Source: Macquaria australasica
Taxonomy: Eukaryota > Chordata > Actinopteri > Centrarchiformes > Percichthyidae
Assembly: GCA_005408345.1 (NCBI GenBank)
Contig: SEMN01000644.1
Location: 124,001-188,000, forward strand
Reading direction: 5' to 3'
DNA length: 64,000 bases
In this document: positions 48,883 to 58,380 of the stretch, one piece after another
Position numbering within the stretch: position 1 is the stretch's first letter
How the letters are laid out: every line of letters starts with the position of its first letter
Program-made: the position numbers and the translations under genes
Notes under the pieces: generated by a model
What the model was told of the DNA's origin: nothing
Databases searched by the model: none
The model's input: only the letters and a program-made list of their open reading frames with translations

Positions 48883-51800
48883 AGCAGCAGCACAGGATGC
48901 AGTGTGTGGCTGCTGCTCTTGCACACAAAGATAGTATATGATCATGTTCTGGTGCTGAAGCTGAAACTTGACCATGTCAAACAATATATTAAATGTACCA
49001 ATGGTGATACCTTGTTGTTCTGAAAACTGACAGTTAGTAAGTGGACCTTGAGCTAAGATCATTTAATTGCCACAGGGCATCCTGTAGGACTGAGGAATGT
49101 GTGCCAATGTTTTGTTTTGGGTGAGTTTTGTGCACGTTCACTGGCAGCTGCAGTGGTTGGTACTTTATCATTGACTACACTTACATGCACTAAACATTCA
49201 TTTTTTTGCCCTTATTCCAAAAAAGACAATCTTTCTACTAAGTTGGCTAATGAAAAAGAATATTCCACGAATATTCCCGTTTACATGCAGCCTTGTTGGA
49301 CTGTGTGAATACAGCCTCCCTCCTTTCATTTGTTCAACCACCTTCTTGAAAAGGTCGGCATTGTGACATGTTGATATCCAAGTCCTTTTCTTTTCTTTTG
49401 TGCATGTATCTCTACTTCAGCCTTGCAAAGTGTTGGCACAGAGCTGACGGTAAACAGGCAAGAGGCCGTGTGTCGCAAACTGACGGATATTCTGAATGCA
49501 CTGTATACATGTCCAAAACCTGAATAATATTGGCATATCCCACATGTCTTTATTGGAAAATGTTACATTGAGAATAAGGCCTAATTCGGAATATCCAAAC
49601 ACAATATGCGTTTACATGACCTGTATCAAATTCAGAATATAGTCATAGTCATAGTCATATTTGGAATAATTTACTTTGGGTTTATTCCAGTTACTTCAAC
49701 TGTGCACTGACCTATTGAGAAGTACTGTCTAATGACATTAGAGCAGAGCAATAGCTAGTGTGCATTCTTTGTAGTTAAACAGTAAGAGTGGAAAGTAACA
49801 AGAACAGTGTTCCTTGGTACAACTGGCAATTTTGCATGTTGGCAATTCAAAATGGCAATAAGAGGACAATTGCTTTACCTAGAAATTCTGTAACATTAGT
49901 AACCTGCAAATAGCACACTCATGTTTGCTCACACAACCAGTCTATATCTCTTCACACAAAAACACTACATCAGTGACTGAGCCAACAAATCTAACGTCAG
50001 TGATCTTTGTGTTGTTTGGGAAACACGCTCCACCACTAGAATTCAGCCATAGTAGTATCATTTAGGCAAAGCGTAAGCACCCATGGAGTCTTAGCTTATG
50101 CAGAAGATGGATTTATTTTCACAAAGGATGCCTGCTTGCTGAAGCATTTAACCTTTCATCACAGTAGCCAGTAGGCTCGGTGCCGTGTGAAACGCAAACT
50201 GCCTTCCATTTGGTGTGTTTGACCAAATGTTTGCATGCGTTTGTTCATCTGTGAGTGGTGTTCAGTGCTGGTGCCAGGGCTATTGTTGAATATGGTAGGG
50301 TCTTATCTTCACATTATCATGGATGAGTGGACCCGGGGGCTGTGTGATGAATCAGGGACTCAATAATAAACTGCTTATGTAAACATTACCATTGTATCTC
50401 AGTTGTAGCATGCTAAAGCCAACAATTGCTACTTTGGACCCAAAATTACAGTAACAACCATTCTCAGAGGCAAAAGGCTAACTGTTCTAAACTGTAACTG
50501 CACTATTATCATGTGAGGCAGGTATACATGGGCTCAGGCTCTGACACAAAGCTGGCAAAGACCAACAGAATACTAAAAAGGACAGCAAGAATCAAATGTT
50601 TAGTAACATGTCTATGTTTGGCATATTATAGTTTTGTATCCATCCTAAAGTCACCATAGATGGGGCCCAAATTCAATGTTATGTATTTAACTTCAAACAC
50701 TAGAGATGTAATACAATATTTGAAATAAACCCAACACTGCTGCCAGTTAGTCGCTCCTTTAAAACTACAAACTCCTATTTGTCTAATTTCATTTCATTAA
50801 CCTCCAAAGTTTGCTTCAGCAAATTTAACCTATTCAACCTTCGTCCCCTAAGCTATGTATTTTAGCATTGCACATATGCTGTTTACATTGATAACCCTGG
50901 CAGATTTACAGCTTAAAATCTATAGTAATATAGCTTCTAATTTTTCTTCAACTGTGCCAGCTGACAGATGTCGCTGGCAAGTTTTGATCAGCTCTAGCTA
51001 GCTAGCTAATTAACATTAACTCTGTGAGTTGGTAATAAACTCTGTCTCCTGCCGACTCGTTTTAAAAGGAGAACCCCACAAAAGGGTCTTAAATTGTTGA
51101 TGGCTACACACATGATATGCTAAAAGACTGAGGCTAAAGCTGCATGTCCCAGGCTAAAAGTTAGCATCCTTAGCAGCTGATGATCCGTGTACAAGGCATG
51201 GAAAGAAAGGAGCAACACTGGTCTTGTAATGCAGTGTAGAGCTAGTTATCTTTTTTTTTTTAAATTTTTTTGTTTGTTTTAACATAACCCTCTTTGGATG
51301 TGTACTATAGAAAAACAATCTTGGACAAGCAACACAAGTTAGATTTATGCTTTTTTGTTCATTTTCAAACAATATCTTTCACTTATACATAAGAACGTGA
51401 TTTGAGGATGAGGACAAATTCATGAGTTTGGTTGATGTCGGTGTGAAAATTTCCCAAATCCAATAAAGAGCAGGACAGAGCTGCTAACGTTAGCCTAAAC
51501 TTAGATGTAGTTTGATGAACTGGCTCCCACGCAGTAAATGTGTAGGTCTTGAAAGGGAATTTTTCTGATGTAACCTGTAGTCACACAAAGAGTTAGCTAG
51601 TGATATGGTACTCCGTGGCCTTGGAAATAACTACTACTACTGTAGGCAGTAAGCTAGTTAGCAAGGCATGCTAACATCAACTGTTTAATCCATTCCTTAT
51701 ACCTTTGCTCTTGTTTTTTGATTATGGAAAGGTGAGAAAAAATTGACACAACCCAACAAACTGATACTGAATATCACTCCTATAAAGCCCCATGCACACT

Positions 51801-51900
51801 GCTTTGGCATTTTGAGAACTTGACACACAATGCCATGTCTAGTTACGGTTGCTATGCCATGATTGGACAATTGCTGCTCGGAGGAGGGATTTATCAAATG
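48883..51900. other. cdk18 intron 1, between element 1 and L2 copy D
   Basis: AT-rich. Around 49165-49700 there are blocks with GTTTACATG, AATTCGGAATAT and GGAATAATTTAC that look like a MITE-type repeat. A diverged unclassified repeat lies near 51300-51480. No exon seen. Confidence 0.4.
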
Positions 51901-53199
51901 GTCAATTTAAGAATCTGTCATGTAATTACCAAATCAAACAAGCTGTTTGAGGATTTTCAGTCAGGATTTAGAGTGCATCATAGCACAGAGACAGCACTGG
52001 TGAAAGTTACAAATGACCTTCTAATTGCATCAGACAAAGGACTTGTCTCTGTACTTGTCTTACTAGATCTTAGTGCTGCATTCGATACCATTGACCATCA
52101 CATTCTATTACAGAGACTAGAACATTTAATTGGCATTAAAGGTACTGCACTAAGCTGGTTTAAATCCTATTTATCAGATCGATATCAGTTTGTACACGTT
52201 AATGATGAATCCTCTATGCACGCCAAAGTTAGTCACGGAGTTCCACAAGGTTCTGTGCTTGGACCAATTCTATTTACCTTGTATATGCTTCCTTTAGGCA
52301 ATATTATTAGGAAGCACTCCATAAATTTTCATTGTTATGCAGATGATACCCAATTGTATTTATCGATCAAGCCAGATGAAACCAATCAATTAGCTAAACT
52401 TCAGGCATGCCTTAAGGACATAAAGGCCTGGATGACCTGCAATTTTCTGATGTTAAACTCAGACAAAACCGAAGTTATTGTACTTGGCCCCGAACACCTT
52501 CGAAACACATTATCTAAAGATATAGTTTCTCTAGATGGCATTGCCCTGGCCTCCAGCGAAACCGTAAGGAATCTTGGAGTTATCTTTGATCAGGATATGT
52601 CCTTTAACTCCCAAATAAAACAAACTTCAAGAACTGCCTTTTTTCATTTACGTAACATTGCAAAAATCAGGCACATCCTATCTCAAAAAGATGCAGAAAA
52701 ACTAGTCCATGCATTTGTTACGTCTAGGCTGGACTATTGCAACTCTCTATTATCAGGCTGCCCCAATAAATCCCTTAAGACTCTCCAGCTGATTCAGAAT
52801 GCTGCGGCACGTTTACTGACAAGAACCAGAAAAAGAGAACATATTTCTCCAATATTAGCTTCTCTACACTGGCTCCCTGTAAAATCCAGAATAGAATTTA
52901 AAATCCTTCTCCTCACCTTCAAAGCCCTAAATGGTCAGGCACCATCATATCTTAAAGAGCTCATAGTACCCTATTACCCCACTAGAGCACTGCGCTCCCA
53001 GAATGCAGGGTTCCTTGTGGTTCCTAGAGTCTCTAAAAGTAGAATGGGAGCCAGAGCCTTCAGCTATCAAGCTCCTCTCCTGTGGAACCAGATCCCAGTT
53101 TGTGTACGGGAGGCGGACAACCTCCTCACATTTAAGAGTAGGCTTAAGACTTTCCTCTTTGATAAAGCTTATAGTAGGGCTGACTCAGGTGACCCCTGA
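51820..53199 (+). CDS. L2-type reverse transcriptase, C-terminal part, uninterrupted
   Basis: 459 codons without a stop; the first 30 or so come from flanking DNA and the RT homology begins near 51935. Recognisable blocks: FQSGFRVHHSTETALVKVTN, LLDLSAAFDTIDHHILLQRL, SHGVPQGSVLGPILFTLY, catalytic YADD (52336-52347), RLDYCNSLLSGCPNKSLKTL, NAAARLLTRTRKREHISPIL and SLHWLPVKSRIEFKILLLTF. The endonuclease domain and the N-terminal part of RT are missing, so the copy cannot move by itself. The clean frame implies a recent insertion. Confidence 0.9.
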   Translation: MTHNAMSSYGCYAMIGQLLLGGGIYQMVNLRICHVITKSNKLFEDFQSGFRVHHSTETALVKVTNDLLIASDKGLVSVLVLLDLSAAFDTIDHHILLQRLEHLIGIKGTALSWFKSYLSDRYQFVHVNDESSMHAKVSHGVPQGSVLGPILFTLYMLPLGNIIRKHSINFHCYADDTQLYLSIKPDETNQLAKLQACLKDIKAWMTCNFLMLNSDKTEVIVLGPEHLRNTLSKDIVSLDGIALASSETVRNLGVIFDQDMSFNSQIKQTSRTAFFHLRNIAKIRHILSQKDAEKLVHAFVTSRLDYCNSLLSGCPNKSLKTLQLIQNAAARLLTRTRKREHISPILASLHWLPVKSRIEFKILLLTFKALNGQAPSYLKELIVPYYPTRALRSQNAGFLVVPRVSKSRMGARAFSYQAPLLWNQIPVCVREADNLLTFKSRLKTFLFDKAYSRADSGDP

Positions 53200-53890
53200 G
53201 CCCCCCCTTAGTTATGCTGCTATAGGCCTAGACTGCCGGGGGACTTCCTATGATGCACTGAGCTCCTTTCTCCTCCTCTTCCTCTCCATCTGTACGCCCT
53301 CATATCCCATCAATGCTTGTTATTAATTCAACTTCTTCCCGTAGTTGTGTGCTTTCTCTCCTCTCTCTCTCTCCCTCCCCTTCTGTTGCTTTCTGCAGGT
53401 GTTTCTGCCTCTGGAGCTGTGGAGGTCTGGGTCTGTGGTTGCTGCCGCCTGCTGCCCCCGTGCTCCTGCTCTGCACCCGCTGATGCTATTGCTGTTGTTG
53501 CTGTTATTAGTATTGCTATTATAATGTTGCTCTTAGTGTTGTTTCTGTTGGTGTTAACATCAATGCCATTACCATATCTATGCTGTATTGAGCTGCTGTA
53601 TGTTCTCTTTCCTCCTGCTCTCTCTCTCCCGCTCCCCCCTTCCCCCTTCAACCCAACCGGTCGAGGCAGATGACCGCCCACCTTGAGCCTGGTTCTGCTC
53701 GAGGTTTCTACCTGTTAAAAGGGAGTTTTTCCTTGCCACTGTCGCATAGTGCTTGCTCATGGTGGGAACTGTTGGGTCTCTGTAAATATAAAGAGTCGGT
53801 CTAGACTTGCTCTATTCGAAAAAGTGCCCTGAGATAACTTTGTTATGATATGGCGCTATATAAATAAAACTGAATTGAATTGAATTGAAT
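51918..53890 (+). mobile_element. L2-type LINE, copy D (5'-truncated, about 2 kb)
   Basis: Runs from within the reverse transcriptase coding region through a 3' UTR to a GAATT-repeat tail ending at 53890. ATCTG just before (51913-51917) and just after (53891-53895) may be a target duplication. Copies A, B, C and E share its 3' end. It lies in cdk18 intron 1, antisense to the gene. Confidence 0.9.
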
Positions 53891-53899
53891 ATCTGCAAC

Positions 53900-54980
53900 A
53901 AAATAACAATTCAAAATAAACCTGCATGCTGTAACATGAAAAAGAAAAATATCTCTAGTAAGGCATTATGATGCTTTTTAAGACCCTAAAACATAATTAT
54001 AACAATGACTTAACACATGAAATCAGACTTCTTGGTGTGTTCAACATGCAACATTTTCAACACAAGTGTAACTTCTCAATAACATGTTAGACCCAGTTAT
54101 TTTTGTGATAGCACTACAGCAAAGCTGCAGTCTAAACTCGGCATGATTCAGCAACACATGACATTAATATGGAAAAGGGAACCAGTGTGTATACACTGAC
54201 ACATCCACCAGACACCCAATTACCCCTGCAGAACCTTATACTGTAGGTAAACAGTAAACAGTGTGTACAGTGGTTATGGATAGAGTTCTTATGTGAGTGG
54301 CCCTTCCTGTGGTAGTACTGTTCCAGTGTCAGTTTACATGAGTACTAATGCATGAGGCTCATCAGAGAGGAGAGAGGTGGATGAGTGAGTGAGTGGGTGC
54401 GGGGGTTTCAGATGTCCTAAGATGTTCTCATTGCAGCGGTGGACATGAAACAGAAGCAACAGTTACAGAATTTTCAAACTTTCCAATCAGGACAAAAACG
54501 AGGCTACTCAGGCATCCTCATACTGTTGCACTTACTGTACATTGTGTTCTGTTATTATAAATAAAAAGTGTTAACTACAGCATTACCTTATACTTGTGAT
54601 TCCCATTAGGCACAGAACTATCAATATAGCCAATAGTTTTGAATAAAACTATACATGCTTTCTCCCGTTAAAAGACAATTGTGTAATACAATTTGCATCA
54701 GTTTGATATTGTGCACTGCATTGTAACCTCTGAATTTCAACTAATACAGAGCACCATTACAGTTCAAACTCAAGATAGGGCTTCAGACCAAAAGGATAGT
54801 AAAGTAACCACTAATGTGGCCAATTAGTAGACCCAGTGGAGTGCAGGAAGACCCCCTGAGATGTCCAGTGAGCTAATAAGGAATCCTGATAAAAAATAAG
54901 TATTCTTTTTTTTTCTTTGAAATCTGTGCCTCCCCTGACCTCTGACCCTTGTTGTAAGGTTGTTTTGTCTTAATAAAAAA
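53900..54980. other. cdk18 intron 1, distal end
   Basis: AT-rich sequence between L2 copy D and the putative first exon. Nothing recognised. Confidence 0.5.
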
Positions 54981-55014
54981 TGTGAGTGAATGTGACTGCA
55001 GCAGAGCTACTTAC

Positions 55015-55308
55015 AGAAGAGCACAGGAGGGATGGAGGGAGGGAGCAGACTGCTGCCTCTCCGCTCAGGTTTCCCTCGCCTTCCCAGGTGTCACTCAGGC
55101 AGAGGTAAATCCACAAGATGCAGGCAGCTCTATCTCAGCGATGGACAGATGGCTCGGCAGGAAGACAGAGAAAATGGACCGACCTGTCAACGAGTCCCTC
55201 TGACAGCTCACCCTTCCACCCTCCCACCGTCCTCCACACAGAGCACTGTGAGCCGCCTGACTGGCCAGATAACAGCAAAGACTAAATGATACAGTGGAGA
55301 CAGCTCAG
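55015..55308 (-). other. cdk18: Putative non-coding first exon (5' UTR) of cdk18
   Basis: Minus-strand segment starting about 30 nt after a TATA box (55342-55336) and ending at 55015 before a perfect GTAAGT donor (55014-55009). The next minus-strand coding exon with an acceptor and short 5' UTR is cdk18 exon 1 at 27717, so intron 1 would be about 27.3 kb. The link between the two is inferred from position and orientation only; further untranslated exons could lie between them. Confidence 0.45.
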
Positions 55309-55335
55309 GAGAGGAGAAACTGCTGCTCGGAAGGG

Positions 55336-55342
55336 TTTTATA
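55336..55342 (-). promoter_or_regulatory. TATA box (TATAAAA), putative cdk18 promoter
   Basis: TATAAAA on the minus strand, within GATTATAAAACCCTTCC. It lies 66 nt downstream of a CCAAT box and X-box-like element and about 320 nt upstream of a strong splice donor. Spacing is typical of a TATA promoter. Confidence 0.45.
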
Positions 55343-55391
55343 ATCAGCCTGCGACTCCTCCCTCACCAGTCTCTGACTTTGGCCCTCCCTC

Positions 55392-55412
55392 GTTGGTATG
55401 GCAACGGCCAAT
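55392..55412 (-). promoter_or_regulatory. CCAAT box next to an RFX X-box-like motif
   Basis: The minus strand reads ATTGG (reverse CCAAT, 55412-55408) followed by GTTGCCATACCAAC (55405-55392). The latter fits the RFX X-box half-site GTTGCC perfectly and the second half with one mismatch. It sits about 50 nt upstream of the TATA box. Binding is inferred from motif match alone. Confidence 0.4.
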
Positions 55413-56249
55413 CACCACTCAGCATAGCACAAGCCTCCTCCTCTCCGTCCTCCTCCTCCTCTTCAGCCGGCCTCTGGTGTTGACTGGATCGTCACACACC
55501 AGTGAGAGCTATTAAAGAATGTGTGTATGTTTGTGTATGTAAAAGAAGGTATTTGAAAATGTTTATGAGTGTGTGTGGTGTGTGTGTGTGTGTGCATGTT
55601 TGTATGTGTGCATATACCGTGTGTGTGCGTGTGTATGGTGTATGTTTGTGTTTCCTTTATTAGCAGTACAGCGTTTCTCCATCAGCTGTATATTTACACC
55701 TGATGTGATATGAGTGTTCCTGTTAGTCATTCCATTAGCACGAATTAAGTGCAACAGTGTGACAGTTAAATAACAAGTAGAGCAGCTGCTGATAGCATGA
55801 AACACATATAGATATGTTGCAGTACAAGCTAATTCATGTCCCACTGAATGTTGACATTAATGCTGAAGGTGTTTTATCACATAGAGTATTTATGAGTATA
55901 ACATACTGTATATGTCTTTGTAACTCACACTTAAGGAGCAGAACACTTGCCAGGTCGACCTTACGTCTCCCAGCACAGACACTGTGTGATCTCTACCTCC
56001 ACCTGTCAGCAGCACAGCAACTGAAGACAGGAACTTTAGCACTGAACTGGGAATACAATTCATACTTTTTGTTACATAGTGTTACATACACTCTATAATC
56101 AGTACAACTCCCGGTAATCTACACTTGACTGTCAGTGTGCAGACTATTCACTACTATACTTCATCTACTGCTGTGCATTATCTTCATACATATATTGTAT
56201 TCATGATGTTATCTACTTCATATGTTGCTGTGAAATATTTTCATATACA

Positions 56250-56479
56250 TGTATATTATATATGTGCAATATTTTTATCTTATCTATTTGTTCATACTTA
56301 CAACTGCACTCAGTCACTCTATTATTTATTTCTGTCTATACTGTGTATAGGACTATTTTTCTATTTTTCTATTTATTTTTATTGTATTTCTATATATGAC
56401 ACTTTTGCTGGCTGCTGCAACGCTAAAAATTTCCCCGCTGTGGGACAATAAAGGCTTATCTTATCTTATCTTATCTTAT
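56250..56479 (+). mobile_element. LINE/SINE 3' end with (TTATC)n tail
   Basis: AAATTTCCCCGCTGTGGGAC followed by AATAAAGG and four TTATC repeats is a familiar 3' end of fish non-LTR elements. The upstream limit is unclear and no coding part is present. Confidence 0.6.
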
Positions 56480-56777
56480 AGCACTTTGAGCGATTTTCAC
56501 TTTGTTTCGTTGCTGTGTGATGACAGCAAAGGCTGTGAAACGTGAGAAGTGACAGGTAATGTATGGATAATTACCATAAACAAAAGAATAGCAGAGGTGT
56601 GTTTCATAAAGCAAGGCTGTCAGTTATGCTTGGCTTACTTCAGTAAATCAGTTTCATAAGGCAGGTGTGCTTTGGTTTTATTCCGTCTAAAACAACGAAA
56701 AAAGTATGATAGCCCTTCCTAATAAGGCACCATTTATAGAGAGTTTAGAAGTTGTACCTAATGGCTTTATTAATGGT

Positions 56778-57094
56778 TGTTACATCTTGTGGGTTTTTGT
56801 TAGTTCCTGTTTTATTTTGAAGGACTGTTCGGTTATGATTTACTTCTTGTCTTTGTTCTTTTCCTGCCGGGTTTAATTAGGATTCACCTGTGTTTTGTTA
56901 CTCACCTGCCTCTGATTCCCTGATTAGCCACATCCCTATATATACCGGTCCCTTTCCTTTGTTCTTCGTTGGTTCATTGTCAGATTCTCAGTTTTCTCCC
57001 TGTGTGTCGGTTTCCCTGGTTCCTTGAGTTTCTGCATGTAAATTTTGTCTTTCATAAACTACTCAAGCTGCTCCCATCTGTCTGCACTGTCTGC
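56778..57094 (+). repeat. 5' LTR of element 2, left part
   Basis: Shares CTGTTTTATTTTGAA with the element 1 LTR and has TATATATA at 56937. The predicted RNA start GTTGGTTCATT is at 56968, 31 nt after the TATA start. It is cut by the L2 insertion after GTCTGC. Confidence 0.85.
56968..56978 (+). promoter_or_regulatory. Predicted RNA 5' end and self-primer of element 2
   Basis: GTTGGTTCATT pairs over 11 nt, with one G-U, to AATGAACCGAC at 58287-58297, which starts one base after the end of the 5' LTR. The TATA spacing of 31 nt equals that of element 1 and of the solo LTR. Confidence 0.7.
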
Positions 57095-58239
57095 CCCAAT
57101 AAGTCCCTTAAGACTCTCCAGCTGATCCAGAATGCTGCGGCACGTTTACTGACAAGAACCAGAAAATAGAGATCATATTTCTCCAATATTAGCTTCTCTA
57201 CACTGGCTCCCTGTAAAATCCAGAATAGAATTTAAAATCCTTCTCCTCACCTTCAAAGCCCTAAATGGTCAGGCACCATCATATCTTAAAGAGCTCATAG
57301 TACCCTATTATCCCACTAGAGCACTGTGCTCCCAGAATGCAGGGTTCCTTGTGGTTCCTAGAGTCTCTAAAAGTAGAATGGGAGCCAGAGCCTTCAGCTA
57401 TCAAGCTCCTCTCCTGTGGAACAAGATCCCAGTTTGTGTACGGGAGGCGGACAACCTCCTCACATTTAAGAGTAGGCTTAAGACTTTCCTCTTTGATAAA
57501 GCTTATAGTGGGGCTGACTCAGGTGACCCCTGAGCCCCCCCTTAGTTATGCTGCTATAGGCCTAGACTGCCGGGGGACTTCCTATGATGCACTGAGCTCC
57601 TCTCTCCTCCTCTTCCTCTCCATCTGTACACCCTCATATCCCATCAATGCTTGTTACTAACTCAACTTCTTCCCGTAGTTATGTGCTTTCTCTCCCCTCT
57701 CCCCTCTCCCCTCTCTCTCTCTCTCTCTCTCTCTCCTTCTGTTGCTTTCTGCAGGTGTTTCTGCCTCCGGAGCTGTAGAGTCTGGATCTATGGTTGCAGC
57801 CACCTGCTGCCCCCGTGCTCCTGCTCTGCTGCTATTACTGTTGTTGCTCTTATTATTAGTATTACTATTATAATATATTATAATATAACATCAATACCAT
57901 TACCACAACTATTACTTTACATTTCTATGTGGAACTGTACTGTGCTGCTGTATGTTCTCTTTCCTCCTGCTCTCTCTCTCCCGCTCCTCCCTCCCCCTTC
58001 AACCCAACCAGTCGAGGCAGATGACCGCCCACCCAAAGCCTGGTTCTGCTCAAGGTTTCTACCTGTTAAAAGGGAGTTTTTCCTTGCCACTGTCGCCTAG
58101 TGCTTGCTCATGGTGGGGACTGTTGGGTCTCTGTAAATATAAAGAGTTGGTCTAGACCTGCTCTATTCGAAGAAGTGCCCTGAGATAACTTTGTTATGAT
58201 ATGGCGCTATATAAATAAAACTGAATTGAATTGAACTGA
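57095..58239 (+). mobile_element. L2-type LINE, copy E, nested in the element 2 LTR
   Basis: Starts CCCAATAAGTCCCTTAAGAC, inside the RT region of copy D, and ends with a GAATT tail. The C-terminal RT frame is present, but a TAG follows LLTRTRK. A local (CT)n expansion lies at 57710-57735. The LTR sequence resumes right after it (ATTTGGGTCC). Copy E is close to copy D in sequence. Confidence 0.92.
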
Positions 58240-58285
58240 ATTTGGGTCCTCTTCTCCCCTGCTGCCTAGATGGCAAATCGTGACA
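58240..58285 (+). repeat. 5' LTR of element 2, right part
   Basis: ATTTGGGTCCTCTTCTCCCC to ATCGTGACA matches 60039-60085 of the 3' LTR. Confidence 0.88.
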
Positions 58286-58286
58286 G

Positions 58287-58297
58287 AATGAACCGAC
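58287..58297 (+). other. Primer-binding site of element 2 (self-priming type)
   Basis: AATGAACCGAC, complementary to the predicted transcript start at 56968-56978. The sequence differs from the element 1 site although position and logic are the same. Confidence 0.65.
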
Positions 58298-58302
58298 CAG
58301 TA

Positions 58303-58380
58303 ATGGACCCAGCAGATGGTTATCTTCCCAGCCTGCCTTTTTGCTGGGAAGATTTTGGAGTTTCAAGAGAGGTTCCGTGA
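58303..58380 (+). pseudogene. gag-like start of element 2
   Basis: ATGGACCCAGCAGATGG opens a 25-codon frame (MDPADGYLPSLPF) stopped at 58378-58380. The first five codons encode MDPAD, as in the gag of element 1, at a similar distance from the LTR. The proline-rich frame downstream is in another phase. Confidence 0.6.

Noticed and set aside
51820..53199. 459-codon frame as a host gene
   Set aside because: It is a reverse transcriptase fragment of an L2 LINE followed by the typical GAATT tail.
56818..56830. Element 2 LTR starting at TGAAGGACTG
   Set aside because: That would fit the 3' copy, but the 5' flank then lacks a target duplication; starting at 56778 gives ATGGT on both sides and keeps homology to the element 1 LTR.
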